64,000 bases of DNA from an uncultured Eggerthellaceae bacterium (GCA_934648845.1 CAKUFS010000002.1:59371-123370); one strand, 5' to 3'; positions 25,903 through 35,422 are shown, counted from the stretch's first letter. Numbers and translations: made by a program. Notes: generated from the letters alone by a model not told the origin.

Positions 25903-26295
25903 GTAGGCTTCGCTCCCCCGCAATGCCGTGGTGCTTTCGTATGTGTCGCTATGATAGGTCACGTTGCGGAAGGCGGCTGTCACAAAACGCGCGCCCCTGA
26001 AAAAACCACAACAGAGCCGAAATTGAGGCGCGTTATGAAAGGCTCCGACGCCACCCACTTCCAGGGAGCACCATGCGCCGCCACAACATTGCCCCGCGTG
26101 CCTTCGCCTTCCGCGCGAGCAACAACGCCCCTTGCCCGAAAAGAGAAGCAGGAAACGGAGCAACGCGCCGCCCGCACAGTTTCGCATATTGTGTCCGTTA
26201 TAATAAAAGTGGAAAAACCCGAGCAATTTCATGTGAAAATGCACGAAAATGCAGGAAACAAAACGAACGACTGGTCCTGAAGCGAGAATAATCAT
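25903..26295. other. Divergent promoter region of lipoprotein and pheA
   Basis: No gene supported. A TATAAT at 26199-26204, about 90 bp before pheA, is the likeliest -10 box of the aromatic operon; its -35 is poor. No clear leader peptide or T-box was found. Confidence 0.4.
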
Positions 26296-27399
26296 ATGAA
26301 GTCCCTGGAAGAAGCACGGGCGAGCATCGACGCCATTGACACCCAAATTGCGCAGCTTTTCGAGGCACGCATGCGCGAAATTGAAGACGTTGCGCTCTAC
26401 AAGCAAGCAAACGGCCTGCCCATTGAAGATATCGCGCGCGAAGAGAACGCATCAGCCGAGCACGCGAAACACGTTACCGACCCCGTTGTCCGCAGCTACT
26501 ACGTTGACCTGCAGCACAGCATGCTGGATATTTCCAAGGCGTACCAGCGCCAACTTTTGCAGGGCATGCGCATTGCGTACAGCGGCGTAGAGGGCGCGTT
26601 CGCGAACATTGCTGCCCGCCGCATTTTCCCCGAAGAGCAGATTGTGGGCTTCTTGAATTTCCAGGAAGCTTACGACGCCGTGGTTTCGGGCGATTGCGAT
26701 TGCGCCGTGCTGCCCATCGAAAACAGCTATGCCGGCGAAGTGAGTCAGGTGGTTGACCTGATGTTTAGCGGATCGCTGCACGTCAACGGCGTGTATACGT
26801 TGCGCATCCTGCAGAATTTGCTGGGGCTTCCCGGCACAAGCGTGGCCGACGTACGCACGGTAATCAGCCATCCGCAGGCGCTTGCGCAGTGCATGCCCTA
26901 CATCAAGGAACACGGTTTTGCCACGGAAGACGCCGTGAACACGGCACGTGCTGCTGCCGCCGTTGCCCAAGCGGGCGACCCCAGCGTGGCTGCTATCGCC
27001 AGCGCGGAAACGTCCAACTTGTATGGACTGGAAGTCATTGAGCGCGGCATCAATAAAAGCTTGCTGAACACCACACGCTTTGCCGTGTTCTCGCGCTGCG
27101 AAAACCCCTCGCGCGCCCGCACGAACAGCACGTTTATGATGCTTTTCGCCGTGAATAACGAAGCCGGCGCGCTGGCCAACGCCATCAACGTGATTGCGCG
27201 CCACGGGTTCAACATGACCACACTGCGCAGTCATCCGCTGAAAAACAAGCCGTGGCAGTACTACTTTTATGTGGAAGCAGAGGGCGACGAGTCGTCCGAG
27301 ACGGGCAAAAACATGCTCTCTGAGCTGCAGGAACACTGCTCGCAAATCAAGATTATCGGCCATTACAACATGGAAGTTCCCCTGGAGGACAACGAATGA
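26296..27399 (+). CDS. pheA: Chorismate mutase / prephenate dehydratase (P-protein)
   Basis: 367-residue bifunctional enzyme. Residues 1 to about 85 are an AroQ-type chorismate mutase (ARASIDAIDTQIAQLFEARM); about 90-270 are prephenate dehydratase, with GVEGAFANIAA, PIENSYAGEV and the TRF motif (NTTRFAVFSR); about 280-360 are an ACT domain (EAGALANAINVIARHG), expected to sense phenylalanine. It makes phenylpyruvate from chorismate. First gene of the aromatic operon; its stop overlaps the aroB start (ATGA). Confidence 0.96.
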   Translation: MKSLEEARASIDAIDTQIAQLFEARMREIEDVALYKQANGLPIEDIAREENASAEHAKHVTDPVVRSYYVDLQHSMLDISKAYQRQLLQGMRIAYSGVEGAFANIAARRIFPEEQIVGFLNFQEAYDAVVSGDCDCAVLPIENSYAGEVSQVVDLMFSGSLHVNGVYTLRILQNLLGLPGTSVADVRTVISHPQALAQCMPYIKEHGFATEDAVNTARAAAAVAQAGDPSVAAIASAETSNLYGLEVIERGINKSLLNTTRFAVFSRCENPSRARTNSTFMMLFAVNNEAGALANAINVIARHGFNMTTLRSHPLKNKPWQYYFYVEAEGDESSETGKNMLSELQEHCSQIKIIGHYNMEVPLEDNE

Positions 27400-28625
27400 T
27401 TCTCAACGTTGGTCTGGGCGAGCGCGCCTACGACATTGTGATTGAGCGCGGCTGTCTGGCGAAGGCGGGCACGCTGTGCAATCTTGACCGCAAAGTGCTT
27501 GTTGTTACCGATAGCGGCGTGCCGCTGGAGTACGCTCACACCGTGGTCGATCAATGCGCCGAAGCACACCTAGCAGTTGTGGCGCAAGGCGAGCAAAGTA
27601 AAAGCCTGGAAGTGTTCGGCAGGCTGCTGCAAACCATGATTGAAGCGCAGTTCACGCGCGGCGACTGCGTGGTTGCCGTGGGCGGCGGCATTGTGGGCGA
27701 TCTTGCGGGATTCGTTGCCGCAAGCTACATGCGCGGCGTTGATTTCTACAACATTCCCACCACGGTGCTTGCGCAAGTCGATAGCTCCATTGGCGGAAAA
27801 ACTGCCATTAACCTGGGTGGATATAAAAATATGGTCGGCGCGTTCTATCAGCCGAAAAAAGTGCTCATTGACCTGGACGTGCTGCGCACGCTGCCACGTC
27901 GCCAAATCGCGAACGGACTTGCAGAAGCTGTGAAGATGGCGCTAACCTCCGATGCGCAGTTGTTTGGGCTGTTCGAGAAAGCAGCTGCCGCGGGCGGCTT
28001 TGCTGCCGACGCGGGCGCGGATGCAGAGGCGGCGGGTGCGACCGGCACAGGTATGGGCACAGACGCAGAAGCGGCGGATGCGACCGACACCGCCAATCGC
28101 ACGGATGCCGTGTACGCAGCGCTTGAACCGCACTTGGAAACCATCATCGAGCGATCGCTTCGCGTGAAAAAACATGTTGTTGAACAGGATGAATGCGAAG
28201 CGGGCTTGCGTAAGATCTTGAACTTTGGACACACCATTGGCCACGGCGTTGAATCCTACGAACAAGCGATCTACGGCGAACCGCTTGCAGATACTTCCGC
28301 ATCTGCAAGCGACGCGACCTTCGCCGCTACCGATGGCCGCGAACAAGGCCTCTACCACGGCGAATGCGTTGCGTTGGGAATGATTCCGCTGTGCGCCGCC
28401 TCCGTGCGCGCACGCCTTATTCCCGTCTTGCGCGCTTTGGGGCTGCCCACAACGCGTGCGTTTGACGCCGTCGCGGTAACGCAAGCAATCAAGCACGATA
28501 AAAAGAGCAGTCAATCAGGGGTAACGATCATCACCGTCCCCGAAATAGGAACGTATACTATAGAGCAAACAACCGCCGAAGCGCTGGGCGATCTGCTGCC
28601 GCTCATCCAGGAAAAGGAGGCGTAA
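27396..28625 (+). CDS. aroB: 3-dehydroquinate synthase
   Basis: Second step of the shikimate pathway (DAHP to 3-dehydroquinate). 409 residues, about 50 longer than usual. AVGGGIVGDLAGFVAASYMRG, TTVLAQVDSSIGGKTAIN and FGHTIGHGVES (metal-site His) are standard. Two low-complexity insertions account for the length: about residues 198-238 (Ala/Gly/Asp/Thr) and about 295-315 (Ser/Ala/Asp), both in surface positions of the helical half. It follows pheA with a 4-bp overlap and precedes aroC by 6 bp. Confidence 0.95.
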   Translation: MILNVGLGERAYDIVIERGCLAKAGTLCNLDRKVLVVTDSGVPLEYAHTVVDQCAEAHLAVVAQGEQSKSLEVFGRLLQTMIEAQFTRGDCVVAVGGGIVGDLAGFVAASYMRGVDFYNIPTTVLAQVDSSIGGKTAINLGGYKNMVGAFYQPKKVLIDLDVLRTLPRRQIANGLAEAVKMALTSDAQLFGLFEKAAAAGGFAADAGADAEAAGATGTGMGTDAEAADATDTANRTDAVYAALEPHLETIIERSLRVKKHVVEQDECEAGLRKILNFGHTIGHGVESYEQAIYGEPLADTSASASDATFAATDGREQGLYHGECVALGMIPLCAASVRARLIPVLRALGLPTTRAFDAVAVTQAIKHDKKSSQSGVTIITVPEIGTYTIEQTTAEALGDLLPLIQEKEA

Positions 28626-28631
28626 AGCCCC

Positions 28632-29834
28632 ATGAAAAACACGTTTGGCAACAGCGTGTCCATCACGCTGTTGGGCGAAAGCCATGGCGCCGAGCTGGGC
28701 GCTGTACTGGATGGTTTGGCACCTGGAATCCCTGTTGACCAGGCATTTATTGCTCATCAGCTCGATTTGCGCCGGCCCAGCGGACGCATTTCCACGGCGC
28801 GCCAAGAAGCCGACCCCTTCCGCATTGTCAGCGGCGTTTTCCAGGGGAAAACCACCGGCACACCGCTTACCATTCTGATTCCCAACACAAGTCAGCACAG
28901 CAAGGATTACGCGGCAACGCGTGCGCTGGCGCGTCCGGGACATGCCGATTACACCGCGTTCGCGAAGTATCACGGCTTCGAAGATTACCGCGGCGGGGGG
29001 CATTTCAGCGGACGCGTGACCGCGCCGTTGGTGGCCGCAGGCGCCATTTGCCTGCAAGCGCTTCAGGCGCGCGGCATTTTCGTAGGCACGCACATTGCGC
29101 AATGCGGATCGGTTCGCGATGACGCATTTGCAACCAGCACCGACACGCTCAAACAGCAGCTTCTTGACCTTGACCAGCGCGTTTTCGCTACCATCAGCAA
29201 TACAGCAGCAACACAGATGAAAGAAGAAATCGAAGCGGTAGCCGCCGCGCACGACAGCGTGGGCGGTATTTTGGAAACAGCCGTGGTCGGCATGCCGGCA
29301 GGCGTGGGCGAGCCATGGTTCGACTCGCTTGAGAGTATGCTTTCCCATGGGCTGTTCAGCATTCCCGCCGTAAAAGGTGTGGAATTCGGCGCTGGCTTTG
29401 ACCTGGCCTGCAGCACGGGAAGCCGCTTCAACGATGCGTTTCGCATGGCAGATGGTGGCCGCGTGATTACGGAAACGAACAACAACGGCGGCATTAACGG
29501 CGGCATTTCAAACGGCATGCCGCTGCAGTTCCGCTGCGCCGTAAAGCCCACGCCAAGCATCTTCCAACCGCAGGAAACGGTTGATTTCCTGGCCAGCGAA
29601 AACGCCACGCTGCAGATTCAAGGACGCCACGACCCCGCTATCATTCATCGCGCGCGCGTAGTGGTTGACAGCGTGGTGGCGCTTGTCCTGTGCGATGCGC
29701 TGGCACTGCGCTATGGCACCGATTGGCTTGCGCCGGGCGAAGCGTACGAAGCGGCGGCACCGATGAAAACGTGCGCGGCAGCGGAGCCGGGGCACGAAAA
29801 ATGCCATACCGACCACGGCTCTGAACAGGAATAG
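28632..29834 (+). CDS. aroC: Chorismate synthase
   Basis: Reduced-FMN-dependent conversion of EPSP to chorismate, the last shared step. 400 residues. LLGESHGAELGAVLDGLAPG, RRPSGRISTARQE, RPGHADYTAFAKY and GGHFSGRVTAPLVAAG are signature stretches. The C-terminus has a short Ala/Glu/His-rich tail. AAAGGAGG at the end of aroB serves as ribosome site. Confidence 0.96.
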   Translation: MKNTFGNSVSITLLGESHGAELGAVLDGLAPGIPVDQAFIAHQLDLRRPSGRISTARQEADPFRIVSGVFQGKTTGTPLTILIPNTSQHSKDYAATRALARPGHADYTAFAKYHGFEDYRGGGHFSGRVTAPLVAAGAICLQALQARGIFVGTHIAQCGSVRDDAFATSTDTLKQQLLDLDQRVFATISNTAATQMKEEIEAVAAAHDSVGGILETAVVGMPAGVGEPWFDSLESMLSHGLFSIPAVKGVEFGAGFDLACSTGSRFNDAFRMADGGRVITETNNNGGINGGISNGMPLQFRCAVKPTPSIFQPQETVDFLASENATLQIQGRHDPAIIHRARVVVDSVVALVLCDALALRYGTDWLAPGEAYEAAAPMKTCAAAEPGHEKCHTDHGSEQE

Positions 29835-29836
29835 CA

Positions 29837-31207
29837 ATGGAATATGGTTTGATAGGCATGCCACTGGGCCACAGCTTCTCCCAGGAAATCCACGAGAGTT
29901 TGGGCTGGTATCACTACGAGCTGCACCCTGTGGAAGCGGCGGATTTCCCCGCATTCATGGAAGCGCGCGCCTTTCGCGGCATCAACGTAACCATCCCCTA
30001 CAAGCAAGACATCATACCGTATCTGGACGAGATCGACCCGCTTGCTGCCGAGATTGGCGCAGTCAATTGTATTATCAATCGCAACGGCAAGCTCTGCGGC
30101 TACAACACCGATTTGGCAGGTATGCAAGCGCTGGTCGAAAAACTCAGTCTTGACCTGCGCGGAAAGAAAGTGCTTATCTGCGGTACGGGCGGCACCAGCA
30201 AAACAGCGCGCACTATGGCGCGGGCAGCGGGTGCGGCAAGCGTTATCCGATTGAGCCGCACCGTGAAAACGGGCGCAGATTTCACTGACGTGATCACCTA
30301 TGCGCAAGCATATATCGACCACACCGATGCGCAGATAATCATCAACACCACACCAAGCGGCATGTTCCCCAACAACGGCGAATGGGCCATTAATGCAGCA
30401 GCGTTTCCTCAGCTCGAAGGCATAATCGACGCGATTTACAATCCGCTTGAAACGGCACTGGTTCAGCAAGGGCGCGCGTTGGGCGTGCCATCGGCGGGTG
30501 GGCTCTACATGCTGGTTGCGCAAGCGGTCATTGCCGCAGAGCGCTTCATGGAAGCCGCTGGCGGCAACGGCGCGGATGACGCACGCACCGCTGCAGCAGA
30601 TGACGCCGCTGGCACCGAGCTCGCTTCCAGCACATCCGCCGCTGGCGAAGGCGTGCCCTTCCCCACCACAAAAGCGCAGATCACAGCTTTATGCGACCGT
30701 ATCTTCGCCCAGCTTGAGCGCAGAAAACGCAACATTGTGCTTATTGGCATGCCGGGCTGCGGAAAAACAACGGTCGGCACGTTGCTCGCGGAAAAAACGG
30801 GGCGCGCATTCGTTGACACTGATCAGGTAATCTGCGAAATAGCAGATAAAACACCTGGCCAAATCATCAGCGAAGCAGGAGAAGACGTTTTTCGTGCCAT
30901 CGAGACGCAAGCAATTGCCCAAGCGGGCAAAAATACCGGCTGCATTATTTCCACCGGCGGCGGCGCTATCCTTCGCCCGGAAAACGTGGCTGCGCTGCGC
31001 CAAAACGGAACGCTGTATTTCATAGATCGCCCCGTTGACCAGCTGATTCCCACGAGCGATCGGCCGCTTTCCAACTCTGCCGAAAAACTCGTACAACTCT
31101 ACGACGAGCGATACCCCGCCTACGCTGCCTGCGCAGATTTCACGATTCCCGTCAATGGCAGCGCCGCGAGCGTTGCTCACTACATTGAAGAGAGGCATTT
31201 CTCATGA
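29837..31207 (+). CDS. aroE/aroK: Fused shikimate dehydrogenase - shikimate kinase
   Basis: 456 residues, two enzymes in one chain. Residues 1 to about 235 are AroE (GMPLGHSFSQEIHESLG, NVTIPYKQDIIPYLDEID with the catalytic Lys, GAVNCII, NADP loop GTGGTSKTA). A low-complexity linker (about 238-275) follows. About 290-456 is AroK (P-loop GMPGCGKTTVG, FVDTDQVI, STGGGAIL, and RPL lid region). It converts 3-dehydroshikimate to shikimate 3-phosphate in two steps. Its stop overlaps aroQ (ATGA). Confidence 0.95.
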   Translation: MEYGLIGMPLGHSFSQEIHESLGWYHYELHPVEAADFPAFMEARAFRGINVTIPYKQDIIPYLDEIDPLAAEIGAVNCIINRNGKLCGYNTDLAGMQALVEKLSLDLRGKKVLICGTGGTSKTARTMARAAGAASVIRLSRTVKTGADFTDVITYAQAYIDHTDAQIIINTTPSGMFPNNGEWAINAAAFPQLEGIIDAIYNPLETALVQQGRALGVPSAGGLYMLVAQAVIAAERFMEAAGGNGADDARTAAADDAAGTELASSTSAAGEGVPFPTTKAQITALCDRIFAQLERRKRNIVLIGMPGCGKTTVGTLLAEKTGRAFVDTDQVICEIADKTPGQIISEAGEDVFRAIETQAIAQAGKNTGCIISTGGGAILRPENVAALRQNGTLYFIDRPVDQLIPTSDRPLSNSAEKLVQLYDERYPAYAACADFTIPVNGSAASVAHYIEERHFS

Positions 31208-31740
31208 AGATACTGGTGATCAATGGCCCCAACTTGAACATGCTGGGCATTCGAGAACCCGAAATATACGGCGCGCAAACCTACGACGCGCTGTGCGCTA
31301 TGATTTCGAAACACGCGGTTAAACTGGACATATCCGTTGAATGCTACCAATCGAACTACGAAGGCGACTTAGTGACGAAAATCCAAGACGCTTATTCTTC
31401 AAACGTCGATGGCATTGTTTTGAACCCCGCCGCATACACGCACACCAGCGTGGCGCTGCTTGACGCGCTGAAAGCGGTGCAGATTCCCACGGTGGAAGTT
31501 CACATTTCCCAAGTTGACAAACGTGAAGAGTTTCGCCAGGTCAGCTACGTGCGACCAGCGTGCGTAACCGCTATTTGGGGGCACGGTTTCGATGGATACT
31601 TGGAAGCCATGGACCTGCTGGTAAGTCTTGCGCGCGGTATATCAGAAGACGTAATTGCGCCCTGCACCGAAAACGCAGTGGACACGGGAGATACAACCGC
31701 TACAGAAATCACCGCAGAAGAAGGCACGCCATGCGCGTAA
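31204..31740 (+). CDS. aroQ: 3-dehydroquinate dehydratase, type II
   Basis: 178 residues. The type II fold is shown by NGPNLNMLGIREPEIYG (catalytic Tyr region), NPAAYTHTSVALLDAL and VEVHISQVDKREEFR (catalytic His and Arg). About 30 residues at the C-terminus, rich in Thr/Glu/Asp, go beyond the usual ~150. It dehydrates 3-dehydroquinate to 3-dehydroshikimate. It overlaps aroE/aroK by 4 bp and aroA by 10 bp. Confidence 0.95.
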   Translation: MKILVINGPNLNMLGIREPEIYGAQTYDALCAMISKHAVKLDISVECYQSNYEGDLVTKIQDAYSSNVDGIVLNPAAYTHTSVALLDALKAVQIPTVEVHISQVDKREEFRQVSYVRPACVTAIWGHGFDGYLEAMDLLVSLARGISEDVIAPCTENAVDTGDTTATEITAEEGTPCA

Positions 31741-33164
31741 CCATCAAACCGAGCATGCCGCACGGGAACGTTTGCGCGCCGCCCTCGAAAAGCATGGCGC
31801 ATCGCATGCTTATTTGCGCAGGTCTGGCGCAAAAATCGGAGCCGTCTCTGATTTTTGGACTCGAAGACAGCCAGGATATTTTGGCAACCATCGACTGCCT
31901 GAACGTCTTGGGCGCAGGCACCAGCCGCCAAAACGGCTGCACTGCAGTTTACGGCATCGACACCGGCGCGATATGCAAAAACGATGTGCTGCCCTGCCGC
32001 GAGTGCGGAAGCACGCTGCGCTTCTTCGTGCCCCTGTGCCTGCTTTCCGACAAGCCGCTCACCCTTACGGGAAGCGCCACGCTCATGAGCCGGCCGATGG
32101 ACGTTTATCGCGCCATCTGCCAGCAACAGGGCCTTCATTTTTCCCAAGATGAACAGGGAATACACGTTCAGGGGCCTCTGTGCGCCGGCACATTTACCGT
32201 ACCCGGCAACATCAGCAGCCAATTCATCAGCGGCCTGCTGTTCGCGCTGCCGTTGCTTGACGCCGACAGCACCATCAACGTGGTGCCGCCTGTGGAAAGC
32301 CGTCCGTACATCAACATGACCATCGAAACACTTTCGCTTTTTGGCGTTCGCGTGAATTGGGAAAATGATGCAACGCTGCACATTCCCGGCAATCAACGTT
32401 ACCAGAACATCACTGCCCACGTTGAAGGCGATTACTCGAATGCCGCGTTCCTGGAAGCCCTTAATTACGTGGGGACACAGCGTGCGGAAGGCACCGGAGC
32501 AGCCCTATCTGCGGCACCCGCGGCAAATGCCGCAGCCGATGAACTCCCGGTAGCCGCCGCAGCCGTCGGAGCAACCGCCACATCCCCGGCAACCGCAGCC
32601 GCCGCCGGAGCAACCGCCACATCCCCGGCAACCGCAGCCGCCGACAACGACCCCGCCCCCGCCGCCGCACCAGCCGTGCGCGTTACCGGCTTGCGCGAAA
32701 GCAGCTTGCAGGGAGACCGCGCCTACCAGGAGCTTTTTCCCGCCCTTTCCGCAGGTACGCCCACCATCAGCTTGGCGGACTGTCCTGATTTAGGCCCCAT
32801 CCTTATGGCGGTGGCCGCGGCGAACAACGGCGCCACCTTCACGAATTGCAGACGCCTTGCCATCAAGGAAAGCAATCGCGGGCAGGCCATGGCGCAAGAG
32901 CTCGCGAAATTCGGCATTGTCGTTGCCGTGAGTAACGACACGGACACCATTGTTGTACAGCCGGGAGCGCTGCGTGCGCCTTCCCTTCCCTTGGATGGGC
33001 ACAACGACCACCGCATTGTCATGGCGCTTGCAACGCTTGCCTGCGCGGTAGGCGGAACCATTGCCGGCGCACAAGCGGTGAACAAGAGCTTCCCCGATTA
33101 TTTCGAGCGCCTAACGCAACTGGGCGTTGACCTTTGTTTGGAGGACGAACATGAAGTGGATTAG
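31731..33164 (+). CDS. aroA: 3-phosphoshikimate 1-carboxyvinyltransferase (EPSP synthase)
   Basis: Joins shikimate 3-phosphate and PEP. 477 residues from the ATG at 31731, which gives the normal start MRVTIKPSMPHGNVCAPPSK; the frame open further upstream overlaps aroQ and is not used. SKSMAHRMLICAGL, CGSTLRFFVPL and HNDHRIVMALA are typical. Residues about 245-320 are an Ala/Thr/Pro-rich insertion made partly by a 36-bp tandem duplication, placed between conserved parts of the second domain; an unusual place for an insertion in this enzyme. Confidence 0.94.
   Translation: MRVTIKPSMPHGNVCAPPSKSMAHRMLICAGLAQKSEPSLIFGLEDSQDILATIDCLNVLGAGTSRQNGCTAVYGIDTGAICKNDVLPCRECGSTLRFFVPLCLLSDKPLTLTGSATLMSRPMDVYRAICQQQGLHFSQDEQGIHVQGPLCAGTFTVPGNISSQFISGLLFALPLLDADSTINVVPPVESRPYINMTIETLSLFGVRVNWENDATLHIPGNQRYQNITAHVEGDYSNAAFLEALNYVGTQRAEGTGAALSAAPAANAAADELPVAAAAVGATATSPATAAAAGATATSPATAAADNDPAPAAAPAVRVTGLRESSLQGDRAYQELFPALSAGTPTISLADCPDLGPILMAVAAANNGATFTNCRRLAIKESNRGQAMAQELAKFGIVVAVSNDTDTIVVQPGALRAPSLPLDGHNDHRIVMALATLACAVGGTIAGAQAVNKSFPDYFERLTQLGVDLCLEDEHEVD
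32562..32633 (+). repeat. 36-bp tandem duplication inside aroA
   Basis: Two adjacent units, 32562-32597 and 32598-32633, identical but for one base; each encodes 12 residues of the type AAGATATSPATA. In-frame, within the low-complexity insertion. Confidence 0.9.
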
Positions 33165-34005
33165 CGAAGAAAGCATACTCATTGTGGGCTTGGGCTTGAT
33201 TGGCGGCAGCTACGCGCGGGCGCTCAAGCGCCTGGGTTTTCACGTGGCGGCCATCGACATCAACCAGGAGTCCATTGATTACGCCCTGGAAAACGGCATC
33301 ATCGACGAAGGATACACCACCGTTGAGCCTAATGTGGTTTCCCGCGCCGATGTGGTGGTGTTCGGTCTGTATCCCACCGTGTTCAAGGAATGGATTGCCC
33401 AGTACCAGCAATTCCTGAAGCCGGGCGCTATGCTCACCGACGTCACCGGTGTAAAGAGTTGCATTGTGTACGATATTCAGGACATGCTGCGCCCCGACGT
33501 CGAGTTTATTGCCGCGCACCCCATGGCGGGCAAAGAAGTGTACGGCGTGCAGAACAGCGACGAGCACATCTTCCACGATGCGAACTACATTGTGGTGCCC
33601 ACGGAGAAAAACACGCCCGAAGCCATTGAGTGGTGTCGCAGCTTAGGCATGATTTTAGGCTTCAATCACATTGCCGTTTTGTCGCCGGAAAAGCACGACG
33701 AGATGATCGGATTCGTGTCGCAGCTCACGCACATTATTGCCGTGTCGCTCATGGAATGCAGCGACGACCATAGCCTGGTGGATTACACGGGTGACTCGTT
33801 CCGCGACCTGACGCGCATTGCACGCATCAACGACAAAATGTGGAGCGAGCTGTTCATGATGAATAAAAAAGAGCTGTTAGCGCAGATGGACCGCTTTATT
33901 TCCGTGTTCCAAGATTTTCGCAACATGCTGGCAAACAATGACGTGGAAGGAATGCGTGCGGCGATGAGAGTTTCCACCGAACGCCGCGCCTGGTTCGATC
34001 GGTGA
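33151..34005 (+). CDS. tyrA: Prephenate dehydrogenase
   Basis: 284 residues from the ATG at 33151, which has GGAGG 7 nt upstream; an in-frame ATG at 33127 lies inside aroA. The Rossmann NAD(P) loop is GLGLIGGSYARAL. AAHPMAGKEVYGVQNS and LSPEKHDEMIGFVSQLTH are typical of the TyrA catalytic domain. No C-terminal ACT domain. It makes 4-hydroxyphenylpyruvate for tyrosine. Last gene of the tightly packed run. Confidence 0.95.
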   Translation: MKWISEESILIVGLGLIGGSYARALKRLGFHVAAIDINQESIDYALENGIIDEGYTTVEPNVVSRADVVVFGLYPTVFKEWIAQYQQFLKPGAMLTDVTGVKSCIVYDIQDMLRPDVEFIAAHPMAGKEVYGVQNSDEHIFHDANYIVVPTEKNTPEAIEWCRSLGMILGFNHIAVLSPEKHDEMIGFVSQLTHIIAVSLMECSDDHSLVDYTGDSFRDLTRIARINDKMWSELFMMNKKELLAQMDRFISVFQDFRNMLANNDVEGMRAAMRVSTERRAWFDR

Positions 34006-34390
34006 ATGTCTCGCGGGCCATTTCGCGCTTGACGCTTCGCTCGCGGCTTCTCGCGGCACGAAGGCCAGCTCGAATCCGCGCCGCGCGAACTAGCTCCGCG
34101 ATTCATCCCCCGATCCAAGGTAGCAACTCGGTCGCACGACAGGCGTATCGCCTCAGCCGAAATGCCACCGATTCCAGATGGACAGGAGCCAACTCGAATC
34201 CGCGACGAGCGAACTTGCTCCGCGATTCATCCACCGATTCCATTTTTTAGATTATTGAGTAACGTTAAGAGCTTTTCTGGACAAGATAGCACGCCCGCTG
34301 CACAACCGAGCTTGCTTCATCCAATAACGAGGAGCGCACAAGAGATACCGTATCCGCCCAGAAAAACGATACCCCATAAAGGAGAGACAC
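34006..34390. other. Intergenic region with a direct repeat, upstream of the DAHP synthase gene
   Basis: No gene. Two ~55-bp direct repeats of about 85 percent identity lie at 34063-34117 and 34187-34242; each contains CTCCGCGATTCATCC. The promoter of the next gene should lie in 34243-34375, but no convincing boxes were found. Confidence 0.6.
34063..34242 (+). repeat. Pair of ~55-bp direct repeats
   Basis: Units 34063-34117 and 34187-34242 share CTCGAATCCGCG and GCTCCGCGATTCATCC, separated by about 70 bp of unrelated sequence. Confidence 0.7.
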
Positions 34391-35422
34391 ATGAATGCCG
34401 ATTTCACCCGCAAACTGACCATTCCCGCCGAGCTGAAAAAGCTGCAGCCCACAACGCCCCTGGTAGACGAGGTGTTCGCACGCCGTGGTAAGGAAATCGC
34501 CGATATCTTCACCGGCAACGACGACCGCTTGTTGCTTATCATTGGGCCTTGCTCGGCCGATCGCGAAGACAGCGTGCTTGATTATCTGAGCCGCCTGGCA
34601 AAGCTTGAGGAAAAAGTATCCGACAAGATCTATTTCATTCCGCGCGTTTACACGAACAAGCCGCGCACCACAGGTCTGGGATATAAAGGCATGCTGCATC
34701 AGCCCGACCCCGAGGCTAAGCCCGACATGCTCAAAGGCATCATGACCATCCGCGATTTGCACATGCGCGCCATCACCGAGACGGGATTCATCTGCGCCGA
34801 TGAGATGTTGTACTGCGACAACCACAAGTACCTGGACGATTTGCTGGGCTACGTTGCCGTGGGCGCGCGCTCGGTGGAAGACCAGGACCATCGCCTGACA
34901 TCCAGCGCGCTGGATATCCCCGTGGGCATGAAGAACCCTACCAGCGGCGACTTCTCCGTTATGCTGAACGGCATTACCGCAGCTCAGCACAGCCATACAT
35001 TTATCTATCGCGGCTGGGAATGCACGAGTAAGGGCAATCCGCTGGCGCATGCCATTTTGCGCGGCTACGCAAACAAGCACAAGCAGAGCCTGCCGAACTA
35101 CCATTACGAGGATTTGGTGCTGGTCAACGAGCTGTATCAGAAATCCGGCCTGGAAAACCCCGCCGTTATCGTGGACACAAACCATGAAAACTCGGGCAAA
35201 AAGCCGCTGGAGCAGATACGCATTGCCAAGGAAGTCATGCAGAGCCGCGCCTACAATCCCGAACTGAAACGCCTGGTCAAAGGCTTCATGATTGAATCAT
35301 ACATCGAAGACGGTTCGCAAAAAATCGGCGATGGCGTATACGGCAAATCCATCACCGACCCCTGCCTGGGCTGGGAAAAGACAGAGCGCCTTATCCTTGA
35401 CCTTGCCGACATGGCATGTTGA
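34391..35422 (+). CDS. 3-deoxy-7-phosphoheptulonate (DAHP) synthase, class I
   Basis: 343 residues; AroF/G/H-type enzyme that condenses PEP and erythrose 4-phosphate, the entry to the shikimate pathway. LLLIIGPCSADREDS, YTNKPRTTGLGYKG and VDTNHENSGKKPLEQ carry the expected PEP- and metal-binding residues. The N-terminus is short. A GGAGAG site precedes the ATG. It is separated from tyrA by 385 bp, so it may have its own promoter. The final Cys codon and TGA stop are part of element A, so the C-terminus may have been altered by that insertion. Confidence 0.95.
   Translation: MNADFTRKLTIPAELKKLQPTTPLVDEVFARRGKEIADIFTGNDDRLLLIIGPCSADREDSVLDYLSRLAKLEEKVSDKIYFIPRVYTNKPRTTGLGYKGMLHQPDPEAKPDMLKGIMTIRDLHMRAITETGFICADEMLYCDNHKYLDDLLGYVAVGARSVEDQDHRLTSSALDIPVGMKNPTSGDFSVMLNGITAAQHSHTFIYRGWECTSKGNPLAHAILRGYANKHKQSLPNYHYEDLVLVNELYQKSGLENPAVIVDTNHENSGKKPLEQIRIAKEVMQSRAYNPELKRLVKGFMIESYIEDGSQKIGDGVYGKSITDPCLGWEKTERLILDLADMAC

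Noticed and set aside
26035..26280. Short open frame before pheA as a leader peptide
   Set aside because: Not rich in Phe/Tyr/Trp, no attenuator hairpin pair, and no good ribosome site.
31560..31730. Longer N-terminus of AroA
   Set aside because: The extension is the aroQ gene read in another frame; the ATG at 31731 gives the normal family start.
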